Positions 51,913 to 53,347 are shown, counted from the stretch's first letter. The stretch is 64,000 bases of DNA from Peromyscus leucopus (GCF_004664715.2 NC_051069.1:4761501-4825500), one strand, 5' to 3'. Numbers and translations are program-made. The notes: a model not told the origin generated them from the letters alone.

Positions 51913-52729
51913 TTATTTATTTCTCCCCAAAATGACAAAATTCCCAAGCCTGACAGTAAATTAGTAAATACATAAAAGTACTCCCCATATCCCCAAACAC
52001 CCCATCGGTGCTGGTATCCTGCGGTGCTGAGGAGGCTTGAGGCAGGCATACTACCACTGAGCCACACTCCCAAATGCAAGTTTAGTGAGGAATGCAAAAG
52101 TAGACTACAATCACAAGACTTGGCAGGTCTTCCCGCACTTGCACCCCAAGCAGACAACCCTAATTAAGGACTCCTTCGGCCAATGGCTTGGATGTCTATT
52201 TCAAAACAAAAAAATGCAGGGCCCATGGTCGAATGAGGAAGTGGCTCAAGGTAGGAATCCCTGAGTTAAGGAGTCATGCCTTGGGGGCAGGCAAGCTTCT
52301 CTTCTCACTGTCATCCCTGCCCATCCCACCTTCCGGGTCTCGGGACCCAACTGAGAAGGAAGCCTGGTCCTGGGGCTGAGATGCCAGCGGAGATATGATG
52401 GCACTGTGGGGAACATGAGCCGCGCTCAGACATCCGCTGCTGAGGTCAATAATTACATTTTTCCCCCTTGCTTTATACTGAAGGGTTCAAGAGGACCGCT
52501 TAGCAGCGCGATACCCCTGCGCGGGGGATGTCGACCACAGGGGCATGCCCAGCGGGGTCCCTGGGGTCCCCAGGCTCCACCATGCGCGGCCCCCGCTCCC
52601 ACGCCGGCCGGCCTTGGCGTCGCGCTTACCGCCCCAGATGCCCAGCTTTAGCTGGGACTTGTTCAGGTTCTCCACGTAGTCCCCTAGGAAGCGGTTCAGC
52701 AAGTCTGCGACCACCGACTCCAGCACCAT
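1988..52729 (-). CDS. Vps13c: VPS13C, N-terminal part (18 coding exons; gene continues left)
   Basis: VPS13C is a bridge-like lipid-transfer protein that moves phospholipids between the ER and late endosomes/lysosomes or lipid droplets. In human its loss causes early-onset parkinsonism. The joined exons begin with [19 protein letters not shown], the start of the chorein_N domain (about residues 1-115). The extended lipid-binding groove then follows, and residues 471-481 carry [11 protein letters not shown], a tryptophan-rich motif typical of the family. Coding exons are 52630-52729, 41868-41911, 39277-39319, 32815-32910, 30734-30835, 26861-26923, 22486-22551, 22116-22225, 18822-18881, 16213-16272, 14537-14617, 13714-13771, 11512-11639, 9399-9504, 8078-8249, 6015-6077, 2636-2762 and 1988-2082. 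All have AG/GT borders. They total 1,574 nt, and phase requires 1,575. The missing base is in exon 14. The FFAT motif, VAB domain and C-terminal domains lie outside the window. VPS13A and VPS13D are excluded by the close match to VPS13C sequence. Confidence 0.97.
2636..2762 (-). CDS. Vps13c: VPS13C exon 17
   Basis: The exon encodes about residues 452-493. It starts with [12 protein letters not shown], contains the conserved [11 protein letters not shown] motif, then an acidic/basic stretch ([12 protein letters not shown]). The acceptor follows a T-rich tract (TTTTTCAG) and the donor is GAAA|GTAAGT. Its 127 nt leave one base of the next codon. Confidence 0.96.
2763..6014 (-). other. Intron 16 of VPS13C
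   Basis: No coding sequence is visible here. The stretch holds a TA-rich patch near 3640-3720 and a long pyrimidine-rich block at about 3850-4560 that reads like an eroded ancient repeat. It also holds a MIR at 5010-5205 and an ID/B3-like fragment at about 5285-5400. The open frames of 60-147 codons have no recognisable protein content. Confidence 0.6.
5010..5205 (+). mobile_element. MIR SINE
   Basis: The core reads 'GAGAAAACCAAAGCACAAAGAG', then 'AGGTCACAAAG', then 'CTTAACCATAATCT'. This is the diagnostic MIR order (GAAACTGAGGC, GGTCACACAGC, TTAACCA). It is an ancient tRNA-derived SINE shared by all mammals. Confidence 0.75.
6015..6077 (-). CDS. Vps13c: VPS13C exon 16
   Basis: A 63-nt phase-0 exon encoding [21 protein letters not shown] (residues 431-451). 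The acceptor is TTTTGCAG and the donor GAG|GTAATC. Both ends are in frame, so skipping it would delete 21 residues without a frameshift. Confidence 0.95.
6360..6560 (+). mobile_element. B2 SINE
   Basis: It begins GGGGCTGAAGAGATGGCTCA, includes the tRNA-derived B-box region AAGTTCAGTTCCC, and ends in an A-rich tail with ATAAATAAAATAG. It lies in intron 15, antisense to VPS13C transcription. Confidence 0.9.
6579..6752 (+). mobile_element. B1 SINE
   Basis: The 7SL-derived element has GGCTCACACCTCTAATTCTAGTACT, GAGTTCCAGGCTAGCCTGGTC and CACAGAGAAACCCTGTCTTG in order, followed by an A/CAA-rich tail. It sits directly between two B2 elements. Confidence 0.9.
6760..6957 (+). mobile_element. B2 SINE, internally deleted
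   Basis: It starts GGGCTGAAGAGATAGCT and carries GGAGTTCAGTTCCCAGCACCC and CTCACAACCTCTAACTCCAG. A gap follows the first 20 bases, where the usual 'cagtggttaagagcac' is shortened. Confidence 0.85.
7003..7047 (+). repeat. (GT)n microsatellite
   Basis: About 22 uninterrupted GT dinucleotides. The run is potentially Z-DNA-forming and polymorphic. Confidence 0.95.
7185..7385 (+). mobile_element. MIR SINE
   Basis: The phrases 'CTGAGGAGAAACACTCAAC', 'CTGTGACCAGAACATCTGGTAAG' and 'CCTATGCTCTTCC' follow the MIR consensus order. The copy is highly diverged. Confidence 0.6.
7885..8028 (+). mobile_element. B1 SINE
   Basis: It runs GCTGGGTGTGGTGGTGCAGG, CTTTAATCCCAGCACTCAGG, GAGACCCTGTCTTG, then AATAAACAAACAG. 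It ends about 50 bp from exon 15 of VPS13C, within the downstream intron. Confidence 0.9.
8078..8249 (-). CDS. Vps13c: VPS13C exon 15
   Basis: The largest coding exon in the window. It encodes residues 373-430 ([19 protein letters not shown] ... EELQKQIQ). The acceptor is GACTTTAG and the donor CAG|GTATGT. The conserved protein demands that its first G complete a TG- left over from exon 14. As the sequence stands, exon 14 supplies only one base, so this exon would be read out of frame to a TAA at 8209-8211. Confidence 0.96.
8955..9282 (+). mobile_element. B3-type SINE
   Basis: It begins GCTAAGGCAATGACTCAGTGG with a B-box-like TTTGCACCCCCAGAACGCA. It continues through a long non-B1 body (GGTTCATTGGTGCACACCT ... 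GAGGGCATCAACCTCCA ... CACACAGGCAAGCGCATC) and ends in a CA tract. The layout fits B3 or B3A. The two open frames of 82 and 109 codons across it are repeat artefacts. Confidence 0.7.
9283..9362 (+). repeat. (CA)n(GA)n compound microsatellite
   Basis: About 13 CA units run straight into about 27 GA units in the tail of the preceding SINE. The purine-only GA part can form triplex (H-) DNA. In VPS13C pre-mRNA it appears as (CU)n(GU)n, only about 140 nt downstream of the exon 14 acceptor and 40 nt past its donor. Confidence 0.95.
9399..9504 (-). CDS. Vps13c: VPS13C exon 14 (one base short)
   Basis: The exon encodes residues 338-372 ([20 protein letters not shown] ... LPLHTN). The acceptor is CTCAATAG and the donor GTG|GTAAGT. 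The family sequence after HTN is GR(R/Q)WW, which needs AAT GGT CGA CAG TG. The window reads AAT G-TCGACAGTG, with one G missing beside position 9408. Exon length is 106 nt where phase requires 107. Splice sites are intact and the exons either side agree on the normal phase. The cause could be an assembly error at a GG pair or a true deletion. Confidence 0.9.
9505..10255. other. Intron 13 of VPS13C, unassigned part
   Basis: AT-rich single-copy-looking sequence. I see no exon, RNA gene or recognisable repeat in it. Confidence 0.5.
10258..10377 (+). mobile_element. B1-related SINE, diverged
   Basis: The phrases ACATGGTGGCACACATCTATAA, CTGAGACAGGAGGATTGC and AAAGCCATCCTGGGCTATATAG match an old B1 or proto-B1 copy. 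It ends where a younger B1 begins. Confidence 0.7.
10383..10562 (+). mobile_element. B1 SINE, cricetid-type
   Basis: It contains GCCGGGCGGTGGTGGTGCAC, GAGTTCGAGGCCAGCCTGG and CCAGGAAAGGAGCAAAGCCA, then ACACAGAGAAACCCTGTCTC and an AAAC-rich tail. The AAAGG-GCAAAGC form is the basis for suggesting a cricetid rodent. Confidence 0.92.
10828..11042 (+). mobile_element. B2 SINE
   Basis: It starts GGGGTTGGAGAGATGAGTCA and contains TTTAATTCCAGCACCCACAT and GCAGCTCACAACCTCCAATAG. It ends in AAATAAATAAAG. Confidence 0.9.
11046..11200 (+). mobile_element. B2/B3-like SINE, diverged
   Basis: The phrases GTGGCTGGCAAGATGC, CCTGAGTTCAACTCCCAGAGCC and CATGCACACACGC are consistent with a second, older B2-family copy placed directly after the first. 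Confidence 0.6.
11512..11639 (-). CDS. Vps13c: VPS13C exon 13
   Basis: The exon encodes residues 295-337 ([20 protein letters not shown] ... [15 protein letters not shown]). The acceptor is TGATGTCAG and the donor CAG|GTAAGG. It takes one base from exon 12 and ends in phase 0. Confidence 0.96.
11730..12368 (+). mobile_element. LINE-1 3' UTR (Lx-type), 5'-truncated
   Basis: It contains the rodent L1 3' UTR text 'CCACACTTAAGGACTGGCCC', 'CATGCCCAGCAATAGACAGC' and 'CAACACAAAACTAACTCAGT'. A T-rich tract follows, then a G/A-rich end (GGGAAGGGAGGAGGTGGGG) and CAATTT. It is non-coding and opposite to VPS13C. Confidence 0.85.
12370..13710. other. Intron 12 of VPS13C, remainder
   Basis: A GA-rich stretch at 12380-12460, an AT-rich stretch, then a strongly purine-rich block at 13345-13440 followed by a modestly GC-rich stretch at 13480-13570. 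No coding exon or named repeat was recognised. Two minus-strand frames of about 120 codons cross exon 12 but read it out of its conserved frame or run through its splice sites. Confidence 0.5.
13714..13771 (-). CDS. Vps13c: VPS13C exon 12
   Basis: The exon encodes [19 protein letters not shown] (residues 276-294) plus one base. The acceptor is CTCTTTAG and the donor TACA|GTGAGT. Confidence 0.95.
13780..14530. other. Intron 11 of VPS13C
   Basis: No repeat or gene was recognised. Sequence composition is ordinary for an intron. Confidence 0.5.
14537..14617 (-). CDS. Vps13c: VPS13C exon 11
   Basis: The exon encodes [20 protein letters not shown] plus GSREHIL (residues 249-275), conserved in VPS13 proteins. 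The acceptor is TGCATAG and the donor TTG|GTAATT. It is 81 nt and phase 0 at both ends. Confidence 0.96.
14620..16210. other. Intron 10 of VPS13C
   Basis: Mostly unassigned AT-rich sequence, with one MIR at about 15160-15300. The tract at 15310-16200 shows no gene or repeat that I recognise. Confidence 0.5.
15160..15300 (+). mobile_element. MIR SINE fragment
   Basis: The phrases 'GATGAAGAACCTAAACTTCAG', 'CAAGTGATCACAGAAAGTCA' and 'CCAAACCAGATCCTGGAC' follow the MIR core order. Confidence 0.6.
16213..16272 (-). CDS. Vps13c: VPS13C exon 10
   Basis: The exon encodes [20 protein letters not shown] (residues 229-248). The acceptor is CTTTTTAG and the donor AAG|GTACTA. It is 60 nt and phase 0 at both ends. 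Confidence 0.95.
16365..16537 (+). mobile_element. B2-family SINE, diverged
   Basis: It carries GCCAGACAGCTCAGTGAGTA, AACTTGAATTCGACACCATG and TCCTCTGACTTCCACATGC. The tail has expanded into the adjoining dinucleotide repeat. Confidence 0.75.
16538..16621 (+). repeat. (CT)n(CA)n compound microsatellite
   Basis: About 55 bp of CT repeats are interrupted by single C insertions, followed by about 13 CA units. The frames encoding RERERE/CVCVCV in this tract are artefacts. Confidence 0.95.
17110..17272 (+). mobile_element. B1 SINE
   Basis: GACTGGCATGATAGCACACA, CTTTAATCCCAGCACTCAGG and AAGTTCAAGGCCAGTCTGGT are followed by GTCTC and an A-run. Moderately diverged. Confidence 0.88.
17330..17498 (+). 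mobile_element. B1 SINE, cricetid-type
   Basis: It contains GTTGCGCACGCCTTTAATCC, GAGTTCGAGGTCAGCCTGGG and GGAATGGTGCAAAGCTACAC, then ACAGAGAAACCCTGTCTC and a CAAA tail. It lies about 60 bp after another B1 copy. Confidence 0.9.
17500..18400. other. Intron 9 of VPS13C, unassigned part
   Basis: No gene, RNA or named repeat is seen between the B1 copies and the following CT/CA repeat. Confidence 0.5.
18402..18488 (+). repeat. (CT)n(CA)n compound microsatellite
   Basis: About 19 CT units, a GA junction, then about 22 CA units with one CAAA interruption. Confidence 0.95.
18822..18881 (-). CDS. Vps13c: VPS13C exon 9
   Basis: The exon encodes [20 protein letters not shown] (residues 209-228), a well-conserved VPS13 segment. 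The acceptor is TTTGGTAG and the donor TTG|GTAATG. It is 60 nt and phase 0 at both ends. Confidence 0.96.
19030..19170 (+). mobile_element. LINE-1 3'-end fragment
   Basis: A GA-rich block (GGAGGAGGTGGAAAGGAGG), then TGTAATTCTC and A-rich sequence, is the usual form of a rodent L1 3' terminus. Confidence 0.45.
19550..19685 (-). mobile_element. B1 SINE, inverted and partial
   Basis: TTGAGACAGGATCTTGCTTT and GTAGTCCAGCCTGGTCCTGAAC are the reverse complement of a B1 3' half. It is eroded towards 19680. Confidence 0.65.
20022..20192 (+). mobile_element. B1 SINE, cricetid-type
   Basis: GCCAGGTGGTAGTGATGCAT, GAGTTCGAGGCTAGCCTGGT and GGAAAGGTGCAAAGCTATAC, then a CTC-A tail. Well preserved. Confidence 0.9.
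20218..20350 (+). mobile_element. B1-related SINE, old
   Basis: GTCGTGTGTGGTGGTACATA, CCTGTAATACCCGAACTCAG and CTTGGGCTGCATAAGATCTT followed by GTCTC and an A-run. Diverged. Confidence 0.65.
20900..21340 (-). mobile_element. Old LINE-1 ORF2 3' fragment, inverted
   Basis: The phrases CTGTTCATCTGTCTACTGCA, GGCTATTGTGAACAACACTG and ATATATCCAGAAATC match the antisense of mammalian L1 ORF2 3' sequence. It is decayed, so its open frames are not coding. Confidence 0.6.
21440..22110. other. Intron 8 of VPS13C, unassigned part
   Basis: AT-rich sequence with no recognisable element. Confidence 0.5.
22116..22225 (-). CDS. Vps13c: VPS13C exon 8
   Basis: The exon encodes [20 protein letters not shown], then [17 protein letters not shown] (residues 172-208). 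This is the conserved core where VPS13 paralogs share the 'IHIRYEDD' signature. The acceptor is TTTTATAG and the donor GAC|GTAAGT. Confidence 0.97.
22486..22551 (-). CDS. Vps13c: VPS13C exon 7 (basic, probable cassette)
   Basis: A 66-nt phase 1-1 exon encoding [20 protein letters not shown] plus SK (residues 150-171), extremely rich in Lys/Arg. The acceptor is TGAGAAG and the donor AAAG|GTAGGT. Together with exon 6 it forms a 129-nt symmetric block. I recall that human VPS13C variants lack these two exons, so alternative skipping is likely. Confidence 0.94.
22560..24250. other. Intron 6 of VPS13C, first part
   Basis: No coding sequence. The stretch 23215-23480, with 'CTGTTCAAAATCATTCAAAGG', 'CTCTCTGCAGCCTGCC' and 'GGGCCTTATCCTGCCAGT', resembles an eroded LINE-2 3' end. 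The remainder is unassigned. Confidence 0.45.
24260..24960. mobile_element. Ancient interspersed repeat, family not named
   Basis: The phrases 'CTTTGGTCTCAGGACCC', 'ATGCTGGAAATAAAAAC', 'CTGGCTTAGTAGAAGATGGC' and 'CATATCTGCTTCTGCCTTCA' match a dispersed mammalian repeat that I know from human sequence but cannot name. An open frame of 107 codons crosses part of it on the minus strand and is not thought to be coding. Confidence 0.4.
24970..26850. other. Intron 6 of VPS13C, second part
   Basis: No named repeat or gene. The block at 26540-26740 is slightly GC-richer, with an open frame of 67 codons on the minus strand, but nothing recognisable. Confidence 0.45.
26861..26923 (-). CDS. Vps13c: VPS13C exon 6 (probable cassette)
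   Basis: A 63-nt phase 1-1 exon encoding [20 protein letters not shown] plus P (residues 129-149). The acceptor is GATGCAG and the donor CTG|GTGGGT, which is weaker than the other donors in this gene. That fits regulated inclusion. Confidence 0.94.
26930..28410. other. Intron 5 of VPS13C, right part
   Basis: Unassigned sequence with no gene or repeat that I recognise. Confidence 0.45.
28415..28597 (-). mobile_element. B2 SINE, inverted
   Basis: The reverse complement shows GGGGCCTGGAGAGATGGCTC, GAGTTCGATTCCCCAGACCC and an AT-rich tail. It is in VPS13C sense orientation. Confidence 0.88.
29055..29166 (+). repeat. (TG)n/(GTGC)n imperfect repeat
   Basis: About 110 bp of alternating purine-pyrimidine sequence, mostly TG, with GCATG and GCGTG interruptions, ending GCGTGCGTGCGCACACACATG. 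Z-DNA-prone. The C/V/R-rich frames on both strands are artefacts. Confidence 0.9.
29570..29705 (-). mobile_element. Eroded B1/7SL-type SINE, inverted
   Basis: The order GGGTCTCCTGGTGCCCAGAC, TCAACCTCCAGAGTAGCCAG and CACTCAGCTCG parallels an inverted 7SL-derived monomer. Highly diverged. Confidence 0.45.
30508..30663 (+). mobile_element. B1 SINE
   Basis: It starts CCTTTAGTCCCAGCTCTTGG and contains GTTCAAGGCCAGCCTGGTCT and GGACAGCCAGGGCTACATAG. It ends in an A-run of about 31. The 5' end is truncated. Confidence 0.9.
30734..30835 (-). CDS. Vps13c: VPS13C exon 5
   Basis: The exon encodes [20 protein letters not shown] plus [14 protein letters not shown] (residues 95-128), a charged helical segment after the chorein_N domain. 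The acceptor is TTTTTAG and the donor AAAG|GTACAG. Confidence 0.96.
30968..31097 (+). mobile_element. B1 SINE, eroded
   Basis: GGTGTGGCACGCTTTAATCC, GAGTTCGAGCAGCCTGGCTA and ACACAGAAAACCC followed by an A-run. It carries several small deletions. Confidence 0.75.
31350..31570 (+). mobile_element. B2 SINE
   Basis: GTGCTGGAGATGTGGTACAG, AAGTTCGGCTCCCAGCACTA and CACCTGCACATAAGTGG, with a tail of CACATAAATAAG. Confidence 0.85.
31573..31748 (+). mobile_element. B1 SINE, diverged
   Basis: GGGCGTGGTAGTGGATGCCG, TTAATCTAAGCACTCCAGAG and GACAGCCAGGGCTACACAGA, then an A/AAAC-rich tail. Confidence 0.85.
31750..32805. other. Intron 4 of VPS13C, remainder
   Basis: AT-rich sequence with nothing recognised. 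Confidence 0.5.
32815..32910 (-). CDS. Vps13c: VPS13C exon 4
   Basis: The exon encodes [20 protein letters not shown], then [12 protein letters not shown] (residues 63-94), the heart of the chorein_N domain including the invariant IPWKNLY. The acceptor is TTTCTTTAG and the donor GCAA|GTATGT. Confidence 0.97.
33375..33638 (+). repeat. 34-bp minisatellite, about 7.5 copies
   Basis: Unit: CAGCCACTGTAAGTACTGCC followed by CGTGGCCATCAACA. Seven units plus a partial one are nearly identical. The fourth unit carries a C-rich insertion around 33495-33510. On the VPS13C sense strand each unit contains TACTTACAG, which resembles a 3' splice site. It lies in intron 3, about 0.5 kb upstream of exon 4. 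Confidence 0.95.
33885..33985 (+). mobile_element. B1 SINE, 3'-truncated
   Basis: AGCTGAGCATGGTGGTGCAC, ACCTGTGATCCCAGCAGTTG and AGGATCAAGAGTTCAAAGCC. The typical 3' half is missing. Confidence 0.75.
34310..34527 (-). mobile_element. B2 SINE, inverted
   Basis: The reverse complement starts GGGGACCAGAGAGATGGTTC and ends in an AAATAGATAAATAG tail. GAGGTCAGAAGAGGGTGTTGG on the plus strand is the usual inverted B2 3' part. Confidence 0.88.
34838..34970 (+). mobile_element. B2 SINE
   Basis: GGGCCAGAGAGATGGCTCAG, CTCTTTCAGAGGACCCACAT and CTTTAACTCCACCTCCAAGG. The 3' tail has expanded into the next feature. Confidence 0.85.
34971..35031 (+). repeat. (CG)n/(CA)n alternating tract
   Basis: About 60 bp of uninterrupted purine-pyrimidine alternation, with a CG-rich core and (CA)11. 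It is one of the most Z-DNA-prone tracts in the window and has unusually dense CpG for an intron. Confidence 0.95.
35205..35835 (-). mobile_element. LINE-1 3' UTR, inverted, 5'-truncated
   Basis: It begins with a T-run (the poly-A tail on the other strand), then a C-rich tract. The inverted 3' UTR phrases CTGCATAAGTCCCAGGATTC, GTTGGGGGCCCCTCAGCC, AACTATCAGGGTGTTTGGCC and CATCACCAGAGTAGGTCAG follow. Good preservation suggests a fairly young L1 insertion in VPS13C sense orientation. Confidence 0.88.
36145..38170 (+). mobile_element. LINE-1 fragment: end of ORF2 plus long 3' UTR
   Basis: 36240-36790 is decayed ORF2 3' sequence: AATGCAAATCAAAACTACTT, CAGAATGGCCAAGATC, GGCATATACCCAAAGGATGA, AACTGGATAAAG-like text and ATTTACACAATAGAGTATTA. 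The 3' UTR follows, ending in a G/A-rich tract (GAGAGGAGGTGGGGAAG) and TATTTTCAATAAAAGG near 38165. Many stops and indels mean that no functional protein is present. Confidence 0.88.
38315..38640 (+). repeat. (GATA)n/(GATG)n/(GACA)n tetranucleotide cluster
   Basis: About 320 bp of GATA-family tetranucleotides. A pure GATA core lies at about 38472-38522, with GGAT and GACA variants on both sides. Likely highly polymorphic. Confidence 0.95.
39277..39319 (-). CDS. Vps13c: VPS13C exon 3
   Basis: A 43-nt exon encoding [14 protein letters not shown] (residues 49-62), inside the chorein_N domain. The acceptor follows a clear pyrimidine tract (CTTTCTTCTGAAG) and the donor is TTG|GTAAGT. Confidence 0.96.
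39325..40050. other. Intron 2 of VPS13C, left part
   Basis: Nothing recognised in this AT-rich stretch. Confidence 0.5.
40062..40252 (-). mobile_element. B1 SINE, inverted
   Basis: A long T-rich tail, then CGAGACAAGTTTTCTCTGTG, TCGGACTCACAGAGATCCAC and CAAGTGCTGGCATTAAAGGC. In VPS13C sense orientation. Confidence 0.9.
40325..40418 (+). mobile_element. ID SINE
   Basis: GGCTAGGGATACAGCAGTGT, CACCTGCCCAGCACAGGGAA and GGTTCAATCCACAAAAC followed by an A-run match the tRNA-derived ID element. Confidence 0.65.
40860..40995 (+). mobile_element. B1/B4-type SINE, eroded
   Basis: CTAGCACATGCTTGTAATCT, CAGCATTTGAGAAACAG and GAGACCCTATCTCAAAAAAAG retain the B1-like outline. Confidence 0.55.
41868..41911 (-). 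CDS. Vps13c: VPS13C exon 2
   Basis: A 44-nt exon encoding the second part of G34 and [14 protein letters not shown] (residues 35-48), the conserved chorein_N 'NVxLxNLxIKxxAL' motif. The acceptor is CTTTTACAG and the donor CTG|GTAAGG. Exon 1 lies more than 10 kb upstream. Confidence 0.96.
42455..42690 (+). mobile_element. B1-type SINE with 62-bp tandem 5' duplication
   Basis: Positions 42455-42516 and 42517-42577 are near-identical copies of GTAAAGCCTGGGAC, GGCCAGGTG and GGTGGTATAAGCCTGTG, then the CAGCACTTGGGAG text. Only the second continues into the SINE body (AGGCTAAGGCTCAGGTCAGC). The duplication includes about 15 bp of 5' flank, so it arose after insertion. Confidence 0.8.
42838..43042 (-). 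mobile_element. B2 SINE, inverted
   Basis: The reverse complement carries GGGTTAGAGAAATAGCTCAG, AAGAGCACCGTAGCTGCTCT and GGGTTCAATTCCTAGCACCC. In VPS13C sense orientation. Confidence 0.9.
43164..43220 (+). repeat. (GT)n(GC)n(AC)n palindromic repeat
   Basis: (GT)4 followed by (GC)8 and then (AC)n. Positions 43164-43195 are a perfect 32-bp inverted repeat, and the AC run continues to about 43220. The entire tract alternates purine and pyrimidine. Confidence 0.95.
43543..43682 (+). mobile_element. B1 SINE
   Basis: GGTGATGGTGGCACACGCCT, TTAATCCCAACACTTGGGAG and GAGTTCGAGGCCAGCCTGGA, with a short deletion before AAGAAACCTGTCAC. Confidence 0.9.
43725..43870 (+). mobile_element. LINE-1 3'-end fragment
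   Basis: A long G/A-rich block (GGAGGAGAGGAGGGAGGGAG) followed by TGTAAAAAC and AATAAATAAATAA, typical of a rodent L1 3' terminus. Confidence 0.45.
43875..44845. other. Intron 1 of VPS13C, left part
   Basis: No exon or named repeat, apart from A-runs at 44530 and 44665. A minus-strand frame of 116 codons at 44147-44497 has no recognisable content. Confidence 0.45.
44851..44899 (+). repeat. 49-bp low-copy duplication, copy A
   Basis: This segment (GGTTAATACGAGTTTCTC ... CAGAGTAACAGGCAACTC) recurs at 50243-50291 with a single mismatch. It is not part of any SINE or LINE that I recognise, though copy A abuts a SINE remnant. Confidence 0.85.
44900..45018 (+). mobile_element. B1-type SINE, 5' half degraded
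   Basis: ACCTGTAATTCCAATACCGA, TACATAGGGAGTTTGAGACT and GGCCTGGGCTACATAAGACT, followed by GTCTC and an A-rich end. Confidence 0.65.
45020..46640. other. Intron 1 of VPS13C, unassigned stretch
   Basis: No gene or named repeat was recognised. GC content rises slightly at 45420-45800 without further features. Confidence 0.45.
46648..46868 (+). mobile_element. B2 SINE
   Basis: GGGGCTGGGGACATGATGGC, TCAGTGGTTAAGAGTACTCA, AGTTCAGTTCCCACCACCCA and a tail of AAAAAATAAAATTC. The 100-codon frame across it is an artefact. Confidence 0.92.
46880..48425. other. Intron 1 of VPS13C, unassigned stretch
   Basis: 47390-47660 (AATCTAAAACAGTCCCAAAT, TTTGGGTGCTGACTTG, TCCCCAAGAAATCACATTAT) resembles an old mammalian DNA-transposon-like repeat that I cannot name. 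A 162-codon open frame at 46893-47381 has no recognisable protein content and is probably chance. Confidence 0.4.
48430..48560 (+). mobile_element. MIR SINE fragment
   Basis: 'TTTTACAGATCAGGAAACTG', 'AGGCTTAGAGAATTAAAATG' and 'CTAGCGAGTAACTGAGGCC' follow the MIR core. Confidence 0.75.
48669..48703 (+). repeat. (TTA)n microsatellite
   Basis: About 11 uninterrupted ATT/TTA units. Confidence 0.95.
48735..48892 (-). mobile_element. B2 SINE, inverted, diverged
   Basis: The reverse complement reads GGCCAGCCAGACTGCTCAGT, GGGTAAAGTCTGCTTGC, then GATGCACATGGTAGAGGG, with a T-rich plus-strand end. Confidence 0.75.
49200..49645 (+). mobile_element. Composite B1-containing dispersed repeat
   Basis: A B1-like head (GGGCGTTGGTGGCGCATGCC, TTTAATCCCAGCTCTTGGGA) is followed by a second B1-like piece (AGACACACGCCTTTAATCTC). 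Non-SINE sequence then follows (GGTCATGTGGTTGGGTTTAC, AACCAATGAGAAGACAGAAC, GGAAGTAGGTCTCTTGGCTG, CTCTTGGGCTTTCATCTTTG). I remember this arrangement as common in cricetid genomes, possibly LTR-related, but cannot name the family. Confidence 0.6.
50243..50291 (+). repeat. 49-bp low-copy duplication, copy B
   Basis: It differs from copy A at 44851-44899 at one position (T at 50285 against G at 44893). It follows a C12-A9-like tract, and beyond the 49 bp the flanks are unrelated to copy A. Confidence 0.85.
50543..50622 (+). mobile_element. ID SINE
   Basis: AAGCTGAGGGTATAGCTCCT, ATCGAGGCCTGGAGTTTGCG and CCCCAGCACCACAAAC match the tRNA-Ala-derived ID element, with mutations in both internal promoter boxes. 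Confidence 0.65.
50935..51112 (+). mobile_element. MIR SINE fragment
   Basis: 'CCAAAGCTGAAGAAACAAAG', 'CACCACACCAGCGGGCCTAG' and 'AACTATGGGCTTTCTCTGTC' follow the MIR core order. Confidence 0.5.
51115..51860. other. Intron 1 of VPS13C, right part
   Basis: AT-rich, with an isolated T-run of 22 at 51660-51681. No gene or repeat recognised. 51400-51640 could be a conserved non-coding element, but this cannot be judged from one sequence. Confidence 0.4.
51862..51922 (+). repeat. (ATTT)n microsatellite
   Basis: About 15 TTTA/ATTT units with one shortened unit near the end. Confidence 0.95.
51985..52082 (-). mobile_element. ID-like SINE, inverted and diverged
   Basis: The reverse complement has GGGAGTGTGGCTCAGTGGTA, then GTATGCCTGCCTCAAGCCTCC and CACCGCAGGATACCAGCACC, close to the ID order. 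Confidence 0.6.
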
Positions 52730-52950
52730 GGCGGGGACGAGGAGGCGGGAGAGGGCGGAGCCGGAACGCAGCGCGCAGGGGGAAGGCGGTGGCGCGCGCG
52801 GAGACTGACAGCGGCGGCCCGCCCCGCGCCGCGCGTGCGCGACGCCGCCGCCAGTGCGCAGGCGTCCTTCCCCCACCGCCTCCACCGGTTTCGTGATTAC
52901 CGGGGGGCCGACGAGAGAGAGAGAGTGAGGCCTGAGGCAAGGCAGTGTGG
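52490..52950 (-). promoter_or_regulatory. CpG-island promoter of VPS13C
   Basis: This roughly 460-bp block has dense CpG and GC-box sequences (GGGCGGAG at 52754 on the plus strand) around exon 1. No TATA box is evident, which fits a housekeeping-type promoter. The start site was not placed exactly; the 5' UTR probably begins within about 130 bp upstream of the ATG at 52729. GC-rich islands of this kind often fire in both directions, which would send a plus-strand transcript towards the VNTR. Confidence 0.8.
52630..52729 (-). CDS. Vps13c: VPS13C exon 1 (start codon)
   Basis: 100 coding nt. The ATG at 52729 sits in a strong context (CCCGCCATGG). It encodes [20 protein letters not shown] plus [13 protein letters not shown] and one base of G34. 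This is the invariant start of the chorein_N domain, whose first helices anchor the protein to donor membranes. The donor is GGCG|GTAAGC. The start is secure because the family begins at exactly this methionine. Confidence 0.97.
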
Positions 52951-53135
52951 CGCTCCTGCTCGAAGCTGTGCGTTCGAGTCCCCAGCCTCTCATAATCCAG
53001 TCCAAGTCGGGCACGCCTCTTATCCCAGCACTGGGGAGACAGAAGTAGGAGGGTTCGAAGTTCAAGGTCATTCATGGCTACATAGCCAGTTCAAAGCCAG
53101 ACTAGGCTATATGAGGCCCTATGTTAGAATTTTTT
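52925..53135 (+). mobile_element. B4 SINE (ID-B1 fusion)
   Basis: An ID-like half (GGCAAGGCAGTGTGGCGCTC, TGCGTTCGAGTCCCCAGCCT) leads into a B1-like half (GGGCACGCCTCTTATCCCAG, CATGGCTACATAGCCAGTTC, GGCTATATGAGGCCCTATGT) and a T-run. It begins about 200 bp upstream of the VPS13C ATG, at the edge of the island. Confidence 0.65.
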
Positions 53136-53154
53136 TTTTTTTTTTAGGTAATGA

Positions 53155-53312
53155 AATGGACTGGTGAGATGGCCCCGCGGGTAAAGGTGCTTGCTGCCAA
53201 GCCTGATGTTCGAATCCTGAGACTCAATGATGAAAGGAGAGCACAGACACCCTCAAGTTGTTCTGATCTCCACACTCCATTATGCCTGGCATGCACACAA
53301 ACACACAGAGAG
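53155..53312 (+). mobile_element. B2-family SINE
   Basis: GGACTGGTGAGATGGCCCCG, GGGTAAAGGTGCTTGCTGCC and GATGTTCGAATCCTGAGAC, with a CACACAAACACAC tail. It is an older, B3-like variant. Confidence 0.75.
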
Positions 53313-53347
53313 AATGCAGAAGTAGACCATAGTAAGACCCTATCTCA

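Noticed and set aside
52940..52990. Possible tRNA gene (GTTCGAGTCCCC box)
   Set aside because: No full cloverleaf could be drawn, and it continues into a B1-like half. It fits a B4 SINE better.
52487..53075. 194- and 149-codon minus-strand frames and a 122-codon plus-strand frame around exon 1
   Set aside because: The minus-strand 194-codon frame contains the true VPS13C start but reads on through the exon 1 donor into the intron. The others are CpG-island chance frames.
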